A stretch of 64,000 nt of DNA from contig JBQCHY010000057.1 in NCBI GenBank assembly GCA_051954235.1, positions 1 through 64,000 on the forward strand. Direction: 5' to 3'. Shown piece by piece: positions 61,323 to 64,000 of the stretch. Made by a program: the position numbers and the translations under genes. Every line of letters begins with the position of its first letter. The first letter of the stretch is position 1. The notes under the pieces were generated by a model. That model saw only the letters and a list, made by a program, of their open reading frames with translations. It did not search any database and was not told where the DNA came from. This DNA comes from 62-47 sp051954235 (lineage in GTDB: Bacteria > Pseudomonadota > Alphaproteobacteria > Rhizobiales > Xanthobacteraceae).

Positions 61323-62399
61323 CTATTTCGGCTCCGGATCGACCAAACCTGCCGAAGGTGACTGATAGCGCCCCGCGCGATGCAGCAGGACCGCGCTGCC
61401 AAGCGCATGCGCGGCATTCAGCACTTCCTTCCGAAATGCCTCGTCCTCATCGAGTTCCCGATGGGACGTCGCATAAGGCTCCATGTAACCGACATAACCA
61501 TCCAGTTCGGCGGTTCGGCTCGCTCCGATCAAAGACATATCGGTGAGCCAGTCGGACAACGATCGTCGCAATGTCTCGGCACCGGCGCTGTCGCCATGCA
61601 CCACAACCGAGAAAAAGCGGCCGGCCAAGTGTCGCGGATACGGCCAGCCGCGCAGTTCCAGGGCTTTCGCTTCTGCGACGGTCTTGCCATGTGTCGACGA
61701 TGGATCGGGATTGCCGCCATCGGCGCAAACCAGCCGATCTATCATTGCCTTCAAGACGGTCGGCGCCTGATACCAATGCACCGGCGTGACGATCATGATG
61801 CCGTGCGCGGCGACCCAGAGCGGATAAATTTCGTTCATCATGTCGTCGGTCTGGCCGAGCGAGTAGTTCGGGTAACAACTGCAAGGCCAATGACACAGCG
61901 CCATCGACGTCGAGACACAGGCCTTGCAAGGATGGATCGTCTTGCCGAATTCCGATGTCAGGCGGCTGAGGTTAAGAATGTCGGTTGCAAGCCCCATGTC
62001 GCGGAACACCGGCGCGGCCCATTCGACCATGCGCCACGTCTTCGACATTTCGCCGGGACAGGTGTGCTCGCTCCTTGGGGAGCCGTTGATGATCAAGATG
62101 CGCGGCGCTTCCGCCGGATCGTCATGGCGCGATTGAGCTTTCTGGATTCCATCCCGCGCTGCCAGCCAGTCCAGCGCGATCTCGTAGTAGGGGTCGGCAA
62201 AGCCCGGCCCCGCTTCTCGCGTCAAAGGCGACTTACGCGAATGATGGTAGCCATCCCACGCCGCATCGATCACGCCTTGCAGGCTGTCGCTCAGATTCGA
62301 AAACGCAGGATCGCGGAAGCGGTCGCGAAATCGCTGCTCGAATTCGTCCTTCGTCAACGTGACGGACGGCATTCCCTTGCGCACATCGACATCCGCCAT
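61323..62399 (-). CDS. flavodoxin-fold protein with a cysteine cluster
   Basis: A 358-residue protein. The first 97 residues are a helical extension. The flavodoxin-like fold follows (ILIINGSPRSEHTC near 101-114, the FMN phosphate loop). A cysteine cluster at 158, 161, 169, 173 and 175 (PCKACV ... CHWPCSC) could bind an Fe-S centre, as in iron-sulfur flavoproteins. The TPVHWYQAPTVLKAMIDRL block is typical of the NADPH-dependent FMN reductases. GGAG lies 6 nt before the ATG, and the upstream gene is the molybdenum enzyme at 62415. Confidence 0.82.
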   Translation of the reverse strand: MADVDVRKGMPSVTLTKDEFEQRFRDRFRDPAFSNLSDSLQGVIDAAWDGYHHSRKSPLTREAGPGFADPYYEIALDWLAARDGIQKAQSRHDDPAEAPRILIINGSPRSEHTCPGEMSKTWRMVEWAAPVFRDMGLATDILNLSRLTSEFGKTIHPCKACVSTSMALCHWPCSCYPNYSLGQTDDMMNEIYPLWVAAHGIMIVTPVHWYQAPTVLKAMIDRLVCADGGNPDPSSTHGKTVAEAKALELRGWPYPRHLAGRFFSVVVHGDSAGAETLRRSLSDWLTDMSLIGASRTAELDGYVGYMEPYATSHRELDEDEAFRKEVLNAAHALGSAVLLHRAGRYQSPSAGLVDPEPK

Positions 62400-62414
62400 C
62401 GTTACTCCATAATC

Positions 62415-64000
62415 TCAGCTTGTTCGTGTCAGTTTGTCGAGCGTGATCGGAAGATCGCGCACGCGGACGCCCGTCGCGTGATAAACGGCATTGGCAATCG
62501 CGGCGGCGACGCCGACGATGCCGATTTCGCCCAGTCCCTTGATCCCCATCGGGTTGACGAAGGCATCCTGCTCGTCGACGAAAATCACATCGATATCGTG
62601 AACGTCGGCGTTCACCGGGACATGGTATTCGGCAATATTGGCATTCATCATCCGCCCCAGGCGCGGATCGATCAGCGTTTCCTCATGCAGCGCCATGCCG
62701 AGTCCCCACACCATGCCGCCCATGATTTGGCTTCGGGCGGTCTTGAGGTTGAGAATGCGCCCGGCCGCAACTGCGCTGATAATGCGGGTCGCGCGGATCA
62801 CGCCGATGTCCTCGTCGATTCTTACTTCCGCGAAGATTCCCGAATGGGTGTTGTGGGCGTGCGCCCCGTCTTTGGCGAAGGTCGTCTGCTCTTCGCGTTC
62901 GATCCGGTCGACCGACGCCGCACGCATCACGTCGGTGATCGCGATGGCGTCCTGGCCGTTGGCGCGCGATGCGATCGCGCCGTCGGCGAGCATCACATCG
63001 TCATTGCTCAAGTCTCCGAATGGCGAGCCGGGGATGCGTTGCGCCAGTTTCAGAAGATCGTCGCGAACCGCCTTGCCGGTCGTGACGATCCCATTCGAAA
63101 CCGAAGCCGCCATCCACGAGCCGCCTTCCACCGGCGATTGCGGGAGCGTGGAATCGCCGAGCTTGATCGAGATCGCCTCAATCGGAATGCCGAGCACGTC
63201 GGCGGCCACCTGCGCCATGACGGTGTAGGTGCCGGTGCCGATATCGGCGGTGGCGCATGACACCTCGGCATGGCCGTTCGATGTGAGAGCGATGCGGACG
63301 GTGATCGGCATCTGCATGGCGTCCCACACGCCGGTCGCCATCCCCCAGCCGATTAATTCGTGACCGTCCCGCATCGAGCGGGGCGCGGGGTTGCGCCGAT
63401 CCCAGCCAAAGGCTTCCGCGCCCCGGCGGTAGCATTCGCGCAAATTTTTGCTGCTGTAGGGGAGGCCCTTGTTTTGATCGCGATCGGAATAGCATTTCAG
63501 CCGCAACTCGATCGGGTCCATCTTGAGCGCAACCGCCAGTTCATCCATCGCAGCTTCCAGCGCATAGACGCCGGTTGCGGCGCTCGGCGCCCGCATGTCG
63601 CAACTGGTGGGAAGATCGAGACGGGCGAGTTTGTGCGCGTAGCTGGCCGTTTCGCTTTTGTAGAGAAGGCCCGACCAGGTGGTTTCGTTGCGATGGAAGT
63701 CTTCATACCGGGATGTCGATGTCATCGCAACGTGAGTAATCGCATTCAGGCTGCCGTCCGCCTGCGCTCCAAGCCGGATGCGTTGGATCATCGCCGGCCG
63801 GTAGCCGACCGCATACATCTGCTGGCGCGTCAGCACGACGCGCACCGAGCGGCGAACCGCCCGGGCGGCCAGCACGGCAAGGACTGTCTGACACGCAGGG
63901 CGCAACGCCGACCCGAACGCGCCACCGACATAAGGTGACACGACGCGGATGTCATCGGGATCGCATTCGAACACCCGGCACAGGTAGCCATGAACGTTCT
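62415..64000 (-). CDS. molybdenum hydroxylase large subunit (aldehyde oxidase/xanthine dehydrogenase type), partial
   Basis: The open frame runs off the right edge, so the N-terminal part is missing. The visible 500-plus residues carry VVSPYVGGAFGSALRP and the C-terminal KGLGEIGIVG, whose glutamate is the catalytic base of this class. The protein resembles PaoC and the aldehyde oxidoreductase large subunits of this group. It should bind molybdopterin cytosine dinucleotide and oxidise an aldehyde or N-heterocycle. The FAD and 2Fe-2S subunits should lie just beyond the edge. The downstream flavodoxin-like gene starts 15 bp after the stop. Confidence 0.9.
   Translation of the reverse strand, partial: NVHGYLCRVFECDPDDIRVVSPYVGGAFGSALRPACQTVLAVLAARAVRRSVRVVLTRQQMYAVGYRPAMIQRIRLGAQADGSLNAITHVAMTSTSRYEDFHRNETTWSGLLYKSETASYAHKLARLDLPTSCDMRAPSAATGVYALEAAMDELAVALKMDPIELRLKCYSDRDQNKGLPYSSKNLRECYRRGAEAFGWDRRNPAPRSMRDGHELIGWGMATGVWDAMQMPITVRIALTSNGHAEVSCATADIGTGTYTVMAQVAADVLGIPIEAISIKLGDSTLPQSPVEGGSWMAASVSNGIVTTGKAVRDDLLKLAQRIPGSPFGDLSNDDVMLADGAIASRANGQDAIAITDVMRAASVDRIEREEQTTFAKDGAHAHNTHSGIFAEVRIDEDIGVIRATRIISAVAAGRILNLKTARSQIMGGMVWGLGMALHEETLIDPRLGRMMNANIAEYHVPVNADVHDIDVIFVDEQDAFVNPMGIKGLGEIGIVGVAAAIANAVYHATGVRVRDLPITLDKLTRTS

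Noticed and set aside
61380..63260. Long plus-strand frame of 626 codons opposite the flavodoxin and molybdenum genes
   Set aside because: It is Arg/His/Ala-rich with no motif and lies fully opposite two well-supported genes; a high-GC shadow.
1..64000. tRNA, rRNA, CRISPR or insertion-sequence features
   Set aside because: No cloverleaf with a T-arm, no spaced repeat array and no transposase frame could be found by reading; a dedicated search was not possible.

Overview
The window looks like a chromosomal segment of an alphaproteobacterium of the Bradyrhizobium / Rhodopseudomonas / Afipia group (Nitrobacteraceae). The reasons are the high GC content, a SciP-type DUF1153 regulator beside the fliF-fliG-fliH-fliN-flbD flagellar set, a BA14K-family protein, EcfG-like GGAAC-N16/17-(C/T)GTT promoters, many acyl-CoA catabolic genes, and intergenic elements of a type I recall from this group. 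No rRNA, tRNA, CRISPR array, transposase or prophage block was seen. Layout. 1-674: a long stem-loop intergenic element and a 140-bp palindromic repeat. 675-7450: housekeeping and envelope genes (lytic transglycosylase, diguanylate cyclase, DUF4112, msrB-msrA, BA14K protein, RecD-like helicase, a micro membrane protein). 7451-15503: a minus-strand flagellar block, read as fliK-flgD, then sciP, then fliF-fliG-fliH-fliN-flbD. 15808-19741: mnmA, a PmtA-like methyltransferase, a TetR regulator and an MFS transporter. 19755-24852: an unusual envelope module. It holds a caspase-fold protease with an Ala/Ser/Asn-rich stalk and a C-terminal S74-type self-cleaving chaperone domain, a translationally coupled pseudo-caspase with Sel1 repeats that lacks both catalytic residues, and a divergent outer-membrane barrel protein. 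25012-29309: a copper-handling cluster (His-rich exported protein, lipoprotein, TolC-like factor, multicopper oxidase, CusF-like protein). 29354-33975: DUF899 protein with a divergent regulator, a beta-propeller protein, an AraC regulator and a small transporter. 34303-50495: a large acyl-CoA catabolic region with a type I Baeyer-Villiger monooxygenase, two CoA ligases, two acyl-CoA dehydrogenases, two crotonases, an SDR, a TetR regulator and two solute-binding proteins. Two gene remnants in it record past deletions or decay. 50679-61308: a stress-flavoured region with the prkA-yeaH-spoVR operon, several small proteins behind EcfG-like promoters, an HWE-type histidine kinase, a PPC-domain protein and a DUF72 protein. 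61323-64000: a flavodoxin-fold protein and the large subunit of a molybdenum hydroxylase that runs off the right edge. How the genes fit together: the flagellar genes encode the MS-ring/C-ring base, hook assembly and their regulators. The catabolic region has the parts to oxidise a ketone to an ester or lactone, activate the acid to a CoA ester and beta-oxidise it. The caspase/pseudo-caspase/barrel group is the best candidate for an undescribed system, because its domain combination predicts a secreted, trimerising, self-processing caspase-like protein.
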